Notes: generated from the sequence alone by a model not told the origin. A stretch of 64,000 bases of DNA from Lachnospiraceae bacterium M18-1 (GCA_000403295.2 KE159609.1:712725-776724), one strand, 5' to 3'. Shown: positions 52,901 through 61,916, counted from the stretch's first letter. Made by a program: numbers and translations.

Positions 52901-54166
52901 ATGAAGACAAGAGCAGTCAGAATGTATGGAACGAGAGACCTGAGACTGGAGGAATTTGAGCTGCCGGAGATCAGGGAGGATGAGATCCTGGTGAAGGTCA
53001 TGAGCGACAGTATCTGTATGTCTACCTATAAGCTGGTGGAGCAGGGCAAGAAGCACAAACGTGCGCCCCAGAATATCGACACCAATCCGGTCATCATCGG
53101 ACATGAATTTGCGGGTGTGATCGTGGAAGTGGGAGAGAAGTGGAAAGACCAGTTCAAGCCGGGCATGAAATTTGCACAGCAGCCGGCGCTGAATTATAAA
53201 GGAAGCCTGGCTTCCCCCGGATATTCTTATGAATTTTTCGGAGGGGCATGTACCTACTGCATCATTCCTCACGAGGTGATGGAGCTGGGATGCCTGATGC
53301 CCTACGAGGGAGACAGCTTTTTCGAAGCGTCTCTGGGCGAGCCCATGAGCTGCATCATCGGAGGCTACCATGGAAATTACCACACCAATAAGAGGAACCA
53401 TGACCTGTCGGTGGGTACGAAACCGGACGGTGACATCATTATCCTGGGCGGCTGCGGCCCCATGGGACTGGGCGCGGTGAGCTACGGAATCCAGATTGAA
53501 AACAGGCCGAAGCGGATCGTGGTGACGGATATTGACGATGCCAAGATCGAGCGCGCTAGGGAAGTGATCCCGGAGAGCAAAGCAGCGGAAAACGGCGTGG
53601 AGCTTCTCTATGTAAATACGGCGAAGATGGAAGACCCGGTGGAAGGACTTAGGGCAATCACAGGGGGAAAGGGATATGACGATGTATTTGTGTATATCCC
53701 CAACCGCAAGGTGGCGGAGATGGGCGACCAGCTTCTGGCATTTGACGGCTGCATGAACTTTTTCGCAGGCCCCACGGACAACCAGTTCAAGGGGGAGATC
53801 AACCTGTATAACGTACACTACACCAGCGCCCATATCATGGGAACCACCGGGGGAAATAACGACGACCTGATCGAGGCGAATGACCTGGCCGCGAAAGGAA
53901 AGATCGAACCGGCTGTGATGGTGACCCATGTGGGCGGCATTGACAGCATCGCGGATGCAACTCTGAACCTGCCCAAGATTCCGGGTGGAAAGAAGCTGAC
54001 TTATACACAGTTCGATATGCCGCTGACGGCAATTGAGGACTTTGGAAAGCTGGGAGAGAGTGATCCGCTGTTCCAAAAGCTGGACGAAGTGTGCAAAAAG
54101 AACCGGGGGCTGTGGAGCGCGGAGGCGGAGCAGATATTGTTTGAATATTTCGGCGTGGAGCAGTAA
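52901..54166 (+). CDS. zinc-dependent sugar-phosphate dehydrogenase, L-sorbose-1-phosphate reductase-like
   Basis: The 421-residue medium-chain dehydrogenase has the zinc-site region ICMSTYK (about 38-44), NPVIIGHEFAGVIVEVG (about 64-80) and a Rossmann motif IILGGCGPMGLGAV (about 183-196). Its long central insert resembles SorE-type L-sorbose-1-phosphate reductases. In this operon it probably oxidises the imported hexitol phosphate to the ketose phosphate used by the PfkB kinase. It follows the kinase by 144 nt with its own AGAAGGAG. Confidence 0.85.
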   Translation: MKTRAVRMYGTRDLRLEEFELPEIREDEILVKVMSDSICMSTYKLVEQGKKHKRAPQNIDTNPVIIGHEFAGVIVEVGEKWKDQFKPGMKFAQQPALNYKGSLASPGYSYEFFGGACTYCIIPHEVMELGCLMPYEGDSFFEASLGEPMSCIIGGYHGNYHTNKRNHDLSVGTKPDGDIIILGGCGPMGLGAVSYGIQIENRPKRIVVTDIDDAKIERAREVIPESKAAENGVELLYVNTAKMEDPVEGLRAITGGKGYDDVFVYIPNRKVAEMGDQLLAFDGCMNFFAGPTDNQFKGEINLYNVHYTSAHIMGTTGGNNDDLIEANDLAAKGKIEPAVMVTHVGGIDSIADATLNLPKIPGGKKLTYTQFDMPLTAIEDFGKLGESDPLFQKLDEVCKKNRGLWSAEAEQILFEYFGVEQ

Positions 54167-54190
54167 CGGCGTATAATAAAGATATAAAAA

Positions 54191-54228
54191 TGGAGCTGCG
54201 CAAAGAATGATTATTCTTTGACAGCTCC
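54191..54228. terminator. bidirectional terminator between the hexitol operon and the small leftward gene
   Basis: GGAGCTG-CAAAGAAT pairs with ATTCTTTG-CAGCTCC around GATT, with one small bulge, and is flanked by A-rich and T-rich tracts. Confidence 0.85.
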
Positions 54229-54232
54229 GCTT

Positions 54233-54373
54233 TTATTTTTCCAAAAAGCCGAGGAATGAAAACAGAAAACCGACAACTCCTAATGCAAGTGTGATTGCTT
54301 CCAGCCCGGATGAGCAAACATGCAATACAAGGGCAAAAAGCAATATGGAAATCCCGAATCCTATCTTTTTCAT
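54233..54373 (-). CDS. 46-residue membrane peptide
   Basis: The frame begins MKKIGFGISILLFALV and ends FSFLGFLEK, with two short hydrophobic segments and one Cys. A good GGAAGG lies 7 nt before the ATG at 54373, which ends one base before the preceding gene's stop region, so it is the last gene of the leftward operon. Function unknown. The shape is that of small stress or toxin-like membrane peptides. Confidence 0.6.
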   Translation of the reverse strand: MKKIGFGISILLFALVLHVCSSGLEAITLALGVVGFLFSFLGFLEK

Positions 54374-54374
54374 A

Positions 54375-54815
54375 TCAACCTTCCTTTCCAAAAAATCTTT
54401 TTAAATAAAATGTGGTGCGCTCGTCTCTGGTAACAGCCACTAATTCAAATAAGTTTTCTTCAGTTGTCAGAAAATCCCTTACATCTCTTCCGATGATCAG
54501 ATATTGATTCCGAGAATCAAAAGTAATGTATCTGCGGGTGCTGTGATCAAGCAGAATATCCGCATTATCTATTACGATCAGCTTCCCTTCCAAGGATTCT
54601 ATTATGCTTTTAATATCACTTTTGATATCAGTATGATTGAGGCATACAATTCTGTCATCTTCGGTCCTGCTTTCCAATAAAAATGAATAGGATGCAGTCT
54701 TTCCGGTTCCCGAATTGCCTATCAGGATTGTAATATTATTTGTGAACTGAAAATCGACCACAAAAGAAGTATGGATCGTATAATAACGTTCCATTACGAT
54801 TGGTTTACAATTCAT
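54375..54815 (-). CDS. small P-loop NTPase of a three-gene operon
   Basis: The 146-residue protein has a complete Walker A, GNSGTGKT (about residues 31-38), and a Walker B-like strand KLIVIDNADILL (about 78-89), followed by a beta-rich end (YLIIGRDVRDFL, TTFYLKRFF). It is about the size of a nucleotide-binding core only, without a lid or coiled coil. Start codon ATG 54815 overlaps the stop of the DUF4869 gene (ATGA), which argues against GTG 54827. It would act with the two proteins encoded upstream. Confidence 0.75.
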   Translation of the reverse strand: MNCKPIVMERYYTIHTSFVVDFQFTNNITILIGNSGTGKTASYSFLLESRTEDDRIVCLNHTDIKSDIKSIIESLEGKLIVIDNADILLDHSTRRYITFDSRNQYLIIGRDVRDFLTTEENLFELVAVTRDERTTFYLKRFFGKEG

Positions 54816-55249
54816 GCCATCCACCACTCCTTTAATTCTTCGTAATTGCTGATTATAGATGTATTTCCCTGACAGACAGTCTTTACTTGCGTCATATCAA
54901 ATGAAATGGTCGGATAATCACAATAAACCTGGCCTGACTCAAGACCATATAATATATCCAGTGCATTTTCACCGCATTCTTTTATACAAAATACCTTGTC
55001 TGGATTATACATCACATTTAAAACAGTTTTACATCCGGTCGATAATCTGTCTATATCCAGAACTACTTTGTTAAATTTGGATTCGATCCGATATTTTCCG
55101 ATCATGGATACCCCATCAATTTCCTGCATAATTTTCTTTGCACGTTCATCCAACATTTCGAACGTATTTTTATTGAAATATACATCATTCAGAATGACTA
55201 ATTCCAGAACTTCTGGAATATCAGCTTTGCTTTTAAAGATTGTAATCAT
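54812..55249 (-). CDS. DUF4869-type protein
   Basis: The 145-residue acidic soluble protein begins MITIFKSKADIPEVLELVIL and contains NDVYFNKNTFEM (about 20-31), LSTGCKTVLN and VFCIKECGENALDIL. The opening and the YFN block fit DUF4869 as I remember that family; the assignment is tentative. Function unknown. It overlaps both neighbours by 4 nt, so expression of the three proteins is coupled in fixed ratio. Confidence 0.65.
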   Translation of the reverse strand: MITIFKSKADIPEVLELVILNDVYFNKNTFEMLDERAKKIMQEIDGVSMIGKYRIESKFNKVVLDIDRLSTGCKTVLNVMYNPDKVFCIKECGENALDILYGLESGQVYCDYPTISFDMTQVKTVCQGNTSIISNYEELKEWWMA

Positions 55250-55962
55250 AGTGTAGCCTCCATGCCCGCCTTACGAAATTCGGCTTCCAGAGATGTATTC
55301 TGCATGATTGTCTGCATTTTTTCAGTTAAAGAGAGCCTGTTCTTATCCAGTCCACAGATATCGTCCGGCTGCCTTTTAGCCCATTCACAGCAAGAGACGA
55401 TCCAACAGTTGCCAATAAAGCCTTTGGAAACTTCAAAACCCGTATTTCTTGTAAGGTCAAATAATAATTTCGCTGCTAACTGTTCAATATTCAAAGTATT
55501 GACACGACTGTAATACTCTTTGATTTCTGCTAACTGTTTATAGTCGGACTTTGAATTTTGTATAGCTGTTATCAGCATTTCACGCGCTGTTATGGCAAGG
55601 CGCCTTTTGGTGATAAACTCATCTTCCGGCGCATAAATCCAGTCCAATAATTTTTTGAACTCTAGAAGTACATATTCAAAGCAAATGATTCGAAGTTCAT
55701 GAACATTGTTTTTTATTTCAATATTCTTTCGGAGCAATTGATACTCGCGAATTACCTGGATATTGTCGAAGGCTCTGTCGAATACAATAATATAACGATT
55801 TTTATTATCGGACAGATCTCGAACTGCTTTTACCAGTTCACTGTTATTTTTCTTACTTTCAACAATGACTTCTGGAAATAGCTGCGCCATTAAAGTTTTC
55901 CAAAAAATAAATCCGGATTTGTCTGTACGATCTTCAATCCATAAAAAAGTTTTTTTAGACAA
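55246..55962 (-). CDS. TOPRIM-like protein, first gene of the three-gene operon
   Basis: The 238-residue protein starts with SKKTFLWIEDRTDKSGFIFWK, a strand with an acidic residue followed by D and aromatic residues, and about 45 residues later has YIIVFDRAFDN. This E...DxxxD spacing resembles the TOPRIM core of OLD-type and DUF4435 nucleases. The rest is helical with a Cys pair (IVSCCEWA). AAAGGAG 8 nt upstream selects a TTG start at 55962; the frame start at 55980 would place that site inside the gene. Nuclease activity is inferred only. Confidence 0.6.
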   Translation of the reverse strand: MSKKTFLWIEDRTDKSGFIFWKTLMAQLFPEVIVESKKNNSELVKAVRDLSDNKNRYIIVFDRAFDNIQVIREYQLLRKNIEIKNNVHELRIICFEYVLLEFKKLLDWIYAPEDEFITKRRLAITAREMLITAIQNSKSDYKQLAEIKEYYSRVNTLNIEQLAAKLLFDLTRNTGFEVSKGFIGNCWIVSCCEWAKRQPDDICGLDKNRLSLTEKMQTIMQNTSLEAEFRKAGMEATL

Positions 55963-55986
55963 TGGTTTGTCTCCTTTCAAATCTAT

Positions 55987-56015
55987 ATTGTATCATAATT
56001 CCCACAGCATGAAAA
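55987..56015 (-). promoter_or_regulatory. promoter of the three-gene operon
   Basis: -35 TTTTCA (56010-56015), 17 bp, -10 TACAAT (55987-55992) on the minus strand, 25 nt before the TTG start codon. Confidence 0.65.
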
Positions 56016-56036
56016 TAGTGGATTTTATGCTGTACA
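56005..56036. promoter_or_regulatory. palindrome between divergent promoters
   Basis: ACAGCATGAAAAT pairs with ATTTTATGCTGT (one bulge). It covers the -35 regions of both the leftward operon and the rightward AraC gene, a place where a regulator could control both. Confidence 0.5.
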
Positions 56037-56059
56037 AATCCTATATTTCACGCTATGAT
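56031..56059 (+). promoter_or_regulatory. promoter of the AraC-type gene
   Basis: -35 TGTACA (56031-56036), 17 bp, -10 TATGAT (56054-56059). Confidence 0.55.
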
Positions 56060-56160
56060 ATCAAAGAAGTACTGATTTTTGAGAAAAATACCTGGAGAGG
56101 TTATTTTCCATACTGTTTCGGAACACGTCAATGCCGCACAACAATAAGGAGTAAACCGCG

Positions 56161-57036
56161 ATGGAAAATGCATATGTACTGCAATTATCAGACCAGAAGT
56201 TTCAGGATCTTTACCTCTGCTTCTGCGGCTACGCAAAATGTGAACCGCTGCACAGCTTTGGCCCTGCCGTACGTCCCAACTATATTCTCCACTATATCCT
56301 GGAAGGAAAAGGCCGCTATTATGTAGAGGATACCCAGCATGAACTGCAGGCCGGCCAGGGCTTTCTGATTGAACCGGAGGTTCAGACCTTTTATCAGGCG
56401 GACCAGGAGGAACCCTGGACTTACCTCTGGGTCGGATTTGGCGGCAGCCATGCAAAAGAATACCTGAAAGACATTGGCGTGAACAGCCGCCAGCTGATCT
56501 TCCGGTGCGGACATGCCGAAGAACTGAAACAGATTGTGATTACAATGCTGAAGAACAATACCTCCAGCACGAAGAATCAATTTCTGCTGGAGAGCCTGCT
56601 GTATTCCTTTTTTTCTATTCTTGCACAGGATATTGATGTCATTCCCCCGACCAGCGCGAATGAGGAAAATACATATATCCGCAAGGCCATAGAGTACATC
56701 CACAACAACTATTCCAACAACATCAAGGTGGCGGATATCGCGGACTACGTCTGCATTGACCGGAGCTATCTGTACAGGCTGTTCCGCCAGAATATGGATC
56801 AGTCGCCCCAGGACTACCTGACGAATTACCGGATTACCCGTGCGGCAGAACTGCTCTCCCTGACAGACCTTCCCGTGGGCGGCGTGGCATTATCCTGCGG
56901 CTACCGGGACCCTCTTGTCTTTGGGAAGGCATTTAAACAGAAATGCGGGCTGACCCCTTCCAAATACAGGAAGAAAAACCGCAGGGACGCCAACGAGCAC
57001 CTGCAGACGAACCAGGATATCCTGGAAAAGCTGTAA
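56161..57036 (+). CDS. AraC-family activator of alpha-galactoside use
   Basis: The 291-residue regulator has an N-terminal cupin sugar-sensing domain (about 30-150; HYILEGKGRYYVED, then GQGFLIEP) and a C-terminal double helix-turn-helix (about 178-280; IKVADIADYVCIDRSYLYRLF in parts and VGGVALSCGYRDPLVFGKAF). It resembles MsmR/RafR. It precedes a GPH transporter and GH36 gene, whose -10 (TATAAT near 57160) lacks a good -35, as expected for an activated promoter. AAGGAG precedes the ATG. Confidence 0.92.
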   Translation: MENAYVLQLSDQKFQDLYLCFCGYAKCEPLHSFGPAVRPNYILHYILEGKGRYYVEDTQHELQAGQGFLIEPEVQTFYQADQEEPWTYLWVGFGGSHAKEYLKDIGVNSRQLIFRCGHAEELKQIVITMLKNNTSSTKNQFLLESLLYSFFSILAQDIDVIPPTSANEENTYIRKAIEYIHNNYSNNIKVADIADYVCIDRSYLYRLFRQNMDQSPQDYLTNYRITRAAELLSLTDLPVGGVALSCGYRDPLVFGKAFKQKCGLTPSKYRKKNRRDANEHLQTNQDILEKL

Positions 57037-57233
57037 AGGCGCCCGGATTATACGCGTCGGCGATTTGCGTGCCTGCCGAAACAGCTAAAAACTGTGACAA
57101 CATTTTCACTGTTTTTCTAAACATATGCTTCTACTCCTTTTTTCCAACTCCATATATAATAGACTTACAAGGAACGAAGAAATTGCGCAGCTTCTTTCGT
57201 CCGAATCAAGAAAAGAATTTGGAGGAAGAACTT

Positions 57234-58655
57234 ATGAGTAATACAAATGCACAGACACAGAAACCCCAATACAAGCATGTTTCTGCAAGAGAAAAATATT
57301 GTTTCGGAATCGGTGCGATTGGAAAAGATGCGATCGTAAACTTGGTAGGATCTTTTCTGATGCTGTATTTTACAGATACCTTATATCTGGCGCCGGGATT
57401 TGTCGGGGCACTGTTCTTTGTAGCCCGGATCTGGGATGCAGTCAATGATCCGATGATGGGCATGATCGTAGATAACACCCGGTCCAGATACGGCAAATTC
57501 CGTATCTGGCTGATTGTCGGAACCCTGCTGAATTCCGTGGTATTTATCTTCCTGTTTACAAGCTGCGGATTGACCGGAACCGCCCTGTACGTCTATGTTT
57601 CGGTGATGTATATCCTGTACGGCATGACTTACACCATTATGGATGTACCCTACTGGTCCTGGCTTCCGAACCTGACCAACGATCCCCATGAACGTGAAAA
57701 GGTGTCCGTCATCCCGCGTTTCTTCGCAAGCCTTGCAGGCTTTACAGTTGCCACTTTCGGTCTGTATATCATCAACGGATTCAACCGCATGGCAGGAAAT
57801 AAAAACCTTTATGCGGAGCAGGGCTTTACCATGTTTGCAGTGGCGATCGCAGTGGTATTCATCCTGACCATCGGCATTACCGTATTCAATGTAAAAGAAG
57901 AATCCACACTGAATGCAAAGGCTGAAAAGACCAGTCTGAAACAGGCATTGAACGTGATCGTAAAGAATGACCAGCTCCTTGCATTTATCGGACTGCTGCT
58001 GACCTTCAACCTCTGTACACAGATTGCAAAAGGCTTTGCCGTATATTATTTCAAAAATGTCTGCGGAAATGAATACCTGTACTCCATCTTTGGATTTGCC
58101 ATTATCGCGGAAATGCTGGGCCTGATCTGCTTCCCGAAGATTGCGGAAAAGATCAGCCGTGAAAAGGTATATGCCCTTGCATGCGGACTTGTGATCCTGG
58201 GGCTTGCCACGCTGGGCCTGATGGGATTTATCGCTCCTCAGAGCAAGGCAGCTGTGATCCTGTGCTGCGGACTGATGTTCTTCGGTTCCGGCTTATCTCT
58301 GGGTGTGACCACCTGCTGCATGGCAGATGTGATCGATTACGGGGAAGTGAAATTTGGTGTCAGGAATGAAAGCGTGACCTGTTCTGCGCAGACCTTTCTG
58401 ATGAAGGCTGCCATGGCAGCGGCAGGCGGTCTGACCGGCGTGGGCCTGCAGATTGTAGGCTACAATGCAAAGGCAGAGGCACAGAGTCTTGGAACGATCA
58501 CCGGCATCAGGGTTCTGATGATCGTGATACCGATCGCGCTGGCAGTATTGAGTTTCTTTATCTACAAAACGTTCTACACCTTAAAGGGTGAAAAAATGGC
58601 AGAAGTGACACGTAAAGTCAATGAGATGCATGCAATTCAGCAGAATGTGAATTGA
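57234..58655 (+). CDS. GPH-family sugar:cation symporter (MFS)
   Basis: The 473-residue transporter has 12 membrane segments and MelB-type motifs: YCFGIGAIGKDAIVNL near the N terminus, DAVNDPMMGMIVDNTRSRYGKFR (cation/sugar site, in parts about 65-88), and LTNDPHEREKVSVIPR after TM4. Alpha-galactosides such as melibiose or raffinose are the likely cargo because of the following GH36 gene. GGAGG at 57221-57225 fixes ATG 57234; the long upstream extension of the frame is not coding. Confidence 0.92.
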   Translation: MSNTNAQTQKPQYKHVSAREKYCFGIGAIGKDAIVNLVGSFLMLYFTDTLYLAPGFVGALFFVARIWDAVNDPMMGMIVDNTRSRYGKFRIWLIVGTLLNSVVFIFLFTSCGLTGTALYVYVSVMYILYGMTYTIMDVPYWSWLPNLTNDPHEREKVSVIPRFFASLAGFTVATFGLYIINGFNRMAGNKNLYAEQGFTMFAVAIAVVFILTIGITVFNVKEESTLNAKAEKTSLKQALNVIVKNDQLLAFIGLLLTFNLCTQIAKGFAVYYFKNVCGNEYLYSIFGFAIIAEMLGLICFPKIAEKISREKVYALACGLVILGLATLGLMGFIAPQSKAAVILCCGLMFFGSGLSLGVTTCCMADVIDYGEVKFGVRNESVTCSAQTFLMKAAMAAAGGLTGVGLQIVGYNAKAEAQSLGTITGIRVLMIVIPIALAVLSFFIYKTFYTLKGEKMAEVTRKVNEMHAIQQNVN

Positions 58656-58760
58656 CAATCCGGCATTTCGGAAGAAAAATATCTCCAGGACAGCAGATTT
58701 TTGGAGCTGTCTTGGAGAGCACAGTAATTTGTTATTATATTATACCAGGAGGAGGGTTCT

Positions 58761-60983
58761 ATGAGCATATTATTTTGCGAACGCACACGTACCTTTCATT
58801 TATTCAACAACGAGATCAGCTATATCATGACGGTCCTTCCCAATGAACATATGGGACAGCTGTATTTCGGCAAGCGGATCCATCATAAGGATGATTTTTC
58901 CTATCTTCTGGAAACCGGCTACCGCCCCATGACCTCTTACGTATTCGAAGGAGACAGGTCATTTTCCCTGGAGCATGTAAGGCAGGAATACGGCGTATAT
59001 GGAACGACGGATTATCGCCGCCCGGCAGTGGAGATCCTTCAGGAAAACGGCAGCCGCCTTTCGGATTTTCGTTATCAGAGCCACACGATTACTGCCGGAA
59101 AACCGAAGCTCGCAGGACTTCCGGCCACCTATACAGAAGAGGCTGGTGAGGCGGAAACCCTGACACTGGTTTTGAAGGATCCGGTGACGGAGATCACGCT
59201 GCAGCTTTTCTATACGATTTTCGTGGGAGGCGGAATCCTGGCGCGGAGCGCGAAGCTGACCAACCAGGGAAGCAAAGATGTACATCTGCTGACTGCCATG
59301 AGCCTGTGCATGGATCTGCCGGACTGCAATTACGAGTGGCTCCAGTTTTCCGGCGCATGGGCACGGGAGCGCCATTTGAAGGTGCGGAGACTGGAACAGG
59401 GCATCCAGGCGGTGGACAGCAGAAGAGGGCATTCCTCCCATGAGCACAATCCGTTTATCGTGCTGAGACGTCCGGACACCAATGAATCTCAGGGAGAGGC
59501 TATTGGATTCAGCCTGATCTACAGCGGCAATTTCCTGGCGCAGGCGGAGGTAGATACGCATGACACGACCCGGGTGATGCTGGGAATCCATCCTGACAGC
59601 TTTGACTGGAAGCTGGAACCGGGGGAAGAATTTCAGACTCCTGAGGCCGTGATGGTTTATTCGGATGCCGGGTTAAACCGTATGAGCCAGACCTTCCACA
59701 AGCTCTACCAGAAACGTCTGGCAAGAGGTTACTGGCGGGACCGTCCAAGGCCGATCCTGAATAACAACTGGGAAGCGACATATTTTGATTTTACAGAGGA
59801 CCGGCTGGTTGAGATCGCGTCCAAAGCAAAGGAATGCGGCGTGGAATTATTTGTTCTGGATGACGGCTGGTTCGGGGAGCGCAGCAGCGACCATGCCGGA
59901 CTGGGCGACTGGACCGCCAATCGGGAACGTCTGACAAACGGCATCACCGGGCTGGCGGCGCGTATAGAAGACCTGGGGATGAAGTTCGGACTATGGTTTG
60001 AGCCGGAGATGGTGAATAAAGATTCCGACCTTTACCGGGCGCATCCGGACTGGATCCTGGAGACACCGGAGAGAAGGTCATCCCATGGGCGCAACCAGTA
60101 TGTACTTGATTTTTCACGGAAAGAGATCGTAGACTGTATCTATGAAATGATGGCAAAGATCCTACGGGAGGCAAAGGTCTCATATATCAAATGGGACATG
60201 AACAGGAGCATCACGGAATGCTATTCCGCCGCGCTTCCGGCCGACCGTCAGGGGGAGGTGTTCCATCGTTATATCCTGGGCGTCTACGACTTATACGAGA
60301 GGCTGACTTCTGAGTTCCCGCATGTGCTTTTCGAATCCTGCGCAAGCGGCGGCGGGCGGTTTGACCCGGGAATGCTTTATTATGCGCCCCAGGGCTGGGC
60401 AAGCGATGATTCCGATGCGGTCGAACGCTTAAAGATCCAATATGGCACCACCTATTGCTATCCTGTCAGCAGCATCGGAAGCCACGTATCGGTCATTCCG
60501 AATCATCAGGTGTTCCGCAGGACACCGCTGCATACACGGGCAAATGTAGCTTACTTCGGCACCTTCGGCTATGAATTGGACCTGAACCATCTGACGGAAC
60601 AGGAGCAGGAAGAGGTGAAACGCCAGATCGCATTTATGAAGGAATACAGGGAAGTGCTGCAGTTCGGTACGTTTTACCGTCTGTCCAGTCCCTTTGAGGG
60701 CAACATCACCTGCTGGATGGCAGTCAGTGAAGACAAGACACAGGCGATTGTCGGATGGTACCGGGTGCTCTGCGGCGTAAACCTGCCCTATGCGAGGGTC
60801 CGCCTTCAGGGCCTGGATCCGGAGCTTTGCTACCGGAATCAGGAAACAGGACAGTCCTATTACGGGGATGAACTGATGAATCTGGGCCTGGTTACATCAG
60901 ATCCATTATCCGGCCAGGTGGAAGATCCAAATGCGGGCTACGGTGATTTTGATTCCAGGCTGTTTGTATTTAAGGCTATATAA
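58761..60983 (+). CDS. alpha-galactosidase, family GH36
   Basis: The 740-residue enzyme has an N-terminal beta-supersandwich (about 1-330) and a TIM barrel with ELFVLDDGWFGER (about 360-372), nucleophile Asp in IKWDMNRS (about 478), acid/base in SDDSDAVER (about 548), and a short C-terminal beta domain. No signal peptide, so it is cytoplasmic and cleaves terminal alpha-galactose from imported sugars. It lies 105 nt after the transporter with AGGAGG upstream. Confidence 0.95.
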   Translation: MSILFCERTRTFHLFNNEISYIMTVLPNEHMGQLYFGKRIHHKDDFSYLLETGYRPMTSYVFEGDRSFSLEHVRQEYGVYGTTDYRRPAVEILQENGSRLSDFRYQSHTITAGKPKLAGLPATYTEEAGEAETLTLVLKDPVTEITLQLFYTIFVGGGILARSAKLTNQGSKDVHLLTAMSLCMDLPDCNYEWLQFSGAWARERHLKVRRLEQGIQAVDSRRGHSSHEHNPFIVLRRPDTNESQGEAIGFSLIYSGNFLAQAEVDTHDTTRVMLGIHPDSFDWKLEPGEEFQTPEAVMVYSDAGLNRMSQTFHKLYQKRLARGYWRDRPRPILNNNWEATYFDFTEDRLVEIASKAKECGVELFVLDDGWFGERSSDHAGLGDWTANRERLTNGITGLAARIEDLGMKFGLWFEPEMVNKDSDLYRAHPDWILETPERRSSHGRNQYVLDFSRKEIVDCIYEMMAKILREAKVSYIKWDMNRSITECYSAALPADRQGEVFHRYILGVYDLYERLTSEFPHVLFESCASGGGRFDPGMLYYAPQGWASDDSDAVERLKIQYGTTYCYPVSSIGSHVSVIPNHQVFRRTPLHTRANVAYFGTFGYELDLNHLTEQEQEEVKRQIAFMKEYREVLQFGTFYRLSSPFEGNITCWMAVSEDKTQAIVGWYRVLCGVNLPYARVRLQGLDPELCYRNQETGQSYYGDELMNLGLVTSDPLSGQVEDPNAGYGDFDSRLFVFKAI

Positions 60984-61032
60984 TGAGACGGAAATCGGCA
61001 CTTTTGTGTCTGCGATTATGGGGGTTATTCCA

Positions 61033-61686
61033 ATGGATACGCAAAACAAACCTTTTCTGAAACGATGTATCATGATGCTGACAGGGATCCTGTTTATCGG
61101 GGTCTGCGTCGGCGCATACAGGCTGAGTTCTTTTGGCGTGGATGCTTTTTCCTGTATGAATCTGGGAATCAGCGGTTTTCTGCATATGAGTTTTGGTACA
61201 TGGCAGCTGATCCTGAATGCGGGGATTCTGGTAGTTGTGTTCTTCAACGCACGACAGGGCATCGGAGCCGGCACCATTGTCAACATGATCTGTGTTGGTT
61301 ATCTGGCAGACTTTATCTGCTGGATATTCCAGGATATCATAAAACTGGAAATGACACTGCCGCTTCGGATTATTGCTCTGATCATCGGCTGTATCTTTGC
61401 CGGGATGGGCGTAGCATTTTATATGGTAGCGGAGATGGGGGTTGCTCCTTATGACAGTGTCGCAACCATTATACAAAATCGAAGCCATGACAGGATTCCA
61501 TTTCAAAATGCCCGTGTCATGAGTGATGTCACGGTGGTTGTGATCGGTGTGGTATTCTGTCTCATGTCCCGTGGAGATCTGCGCCGAATCATCGGAATCG
61601 GCACCATCTGCAGCGCGCTTTTGAACGGACCTTTGATTCAGTTCTTTAAGACCCATGTGGCGGAGCCAGTTATGAACGGAAAATGA
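61033..61686 (+). CDS. YczE/YitT-type membrane protein
   Basis: The 217-residue protein has five predicted membrane helices. Features include CVGAYRLSSFGVDAFSCMNLG near the N terminus (in parts), ARQGIGAGTIVNM (about 76-88), and GVAPYDSVATII (about 137-148), the pattern of the YczE/YyaS family, whose function is unknown. GGGGGT 8 nt upstream supports ATG 61033. The frame to 60931 overlaps the GH36 gene end and is not used. It may be co-transcribed with GH36. Confidence 0.8.
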   Translation: MDTQNKPFLKRCIMMLTGILFIGVCVGAYRLSSFGVDAFSCMNLGISGFLHMSFGTWQLILNAGILVVVFFNARQGIGAGTIVNMICVGYLADFICWIFQDIIKLEMTLPLRIIALIIGCIFAGMGVAFYMVAEMGVAPYDSVATIIQNRSHDRIPFQNARVMSDVTVVVIGVVFCLMSRGDLRRIIGIGTICSALLNGPLIQFFKTHVAEPVMNGK

Positions 61687-61693
61687 TGCTGTC

Positions 61694-61801
61694 AAAATGC
61701 GGCTGACGGAAAATGGATGCGTCCCTGCAATATATCCTGAGTTTCGCTGAATCTCATAGCGATATATTGTACACAAAACCATTTTCCGTCAGCCGTATTT
61801 T
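61694..61801. repeat. 108-bp imperfect palindrome
   Basis: Outer 23-bp arms (61694-61716 and 61779-61801) match at 22 positions; an inner 9-bp pair (61728-61736 CAATATATC with 61761-61769) continues the hairpin. It lies right after the YczE-type gene and 115 nt before the solitary ~500-residue gene. It could terminate transcripts from the left or mark the edge of a mobile unit. Confidence 0.85.
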
Positions 61802-61861
61802 AGATAGATTTCATTAAGATGATTCATTGATACCTAACCCGGATAAACCGGAAAAGTTTTT

Positions 61862-61890
61862 TTGCATTTCCTCCAAATTTCAAGTACAAT
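61862..61890 (+). promoter_or_regulatory. promoter of the solitary 500-residue gene
   Basis: -35 TTGCAT (61862-61867), 17 bp, -10 TACAAT (61885-61890), 26 nt before the start codon. Confidence 0.7.
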
Positions 61891-61916
61891 AAAGAAAAAT
61901 ATTGGAGGATGTGTTC

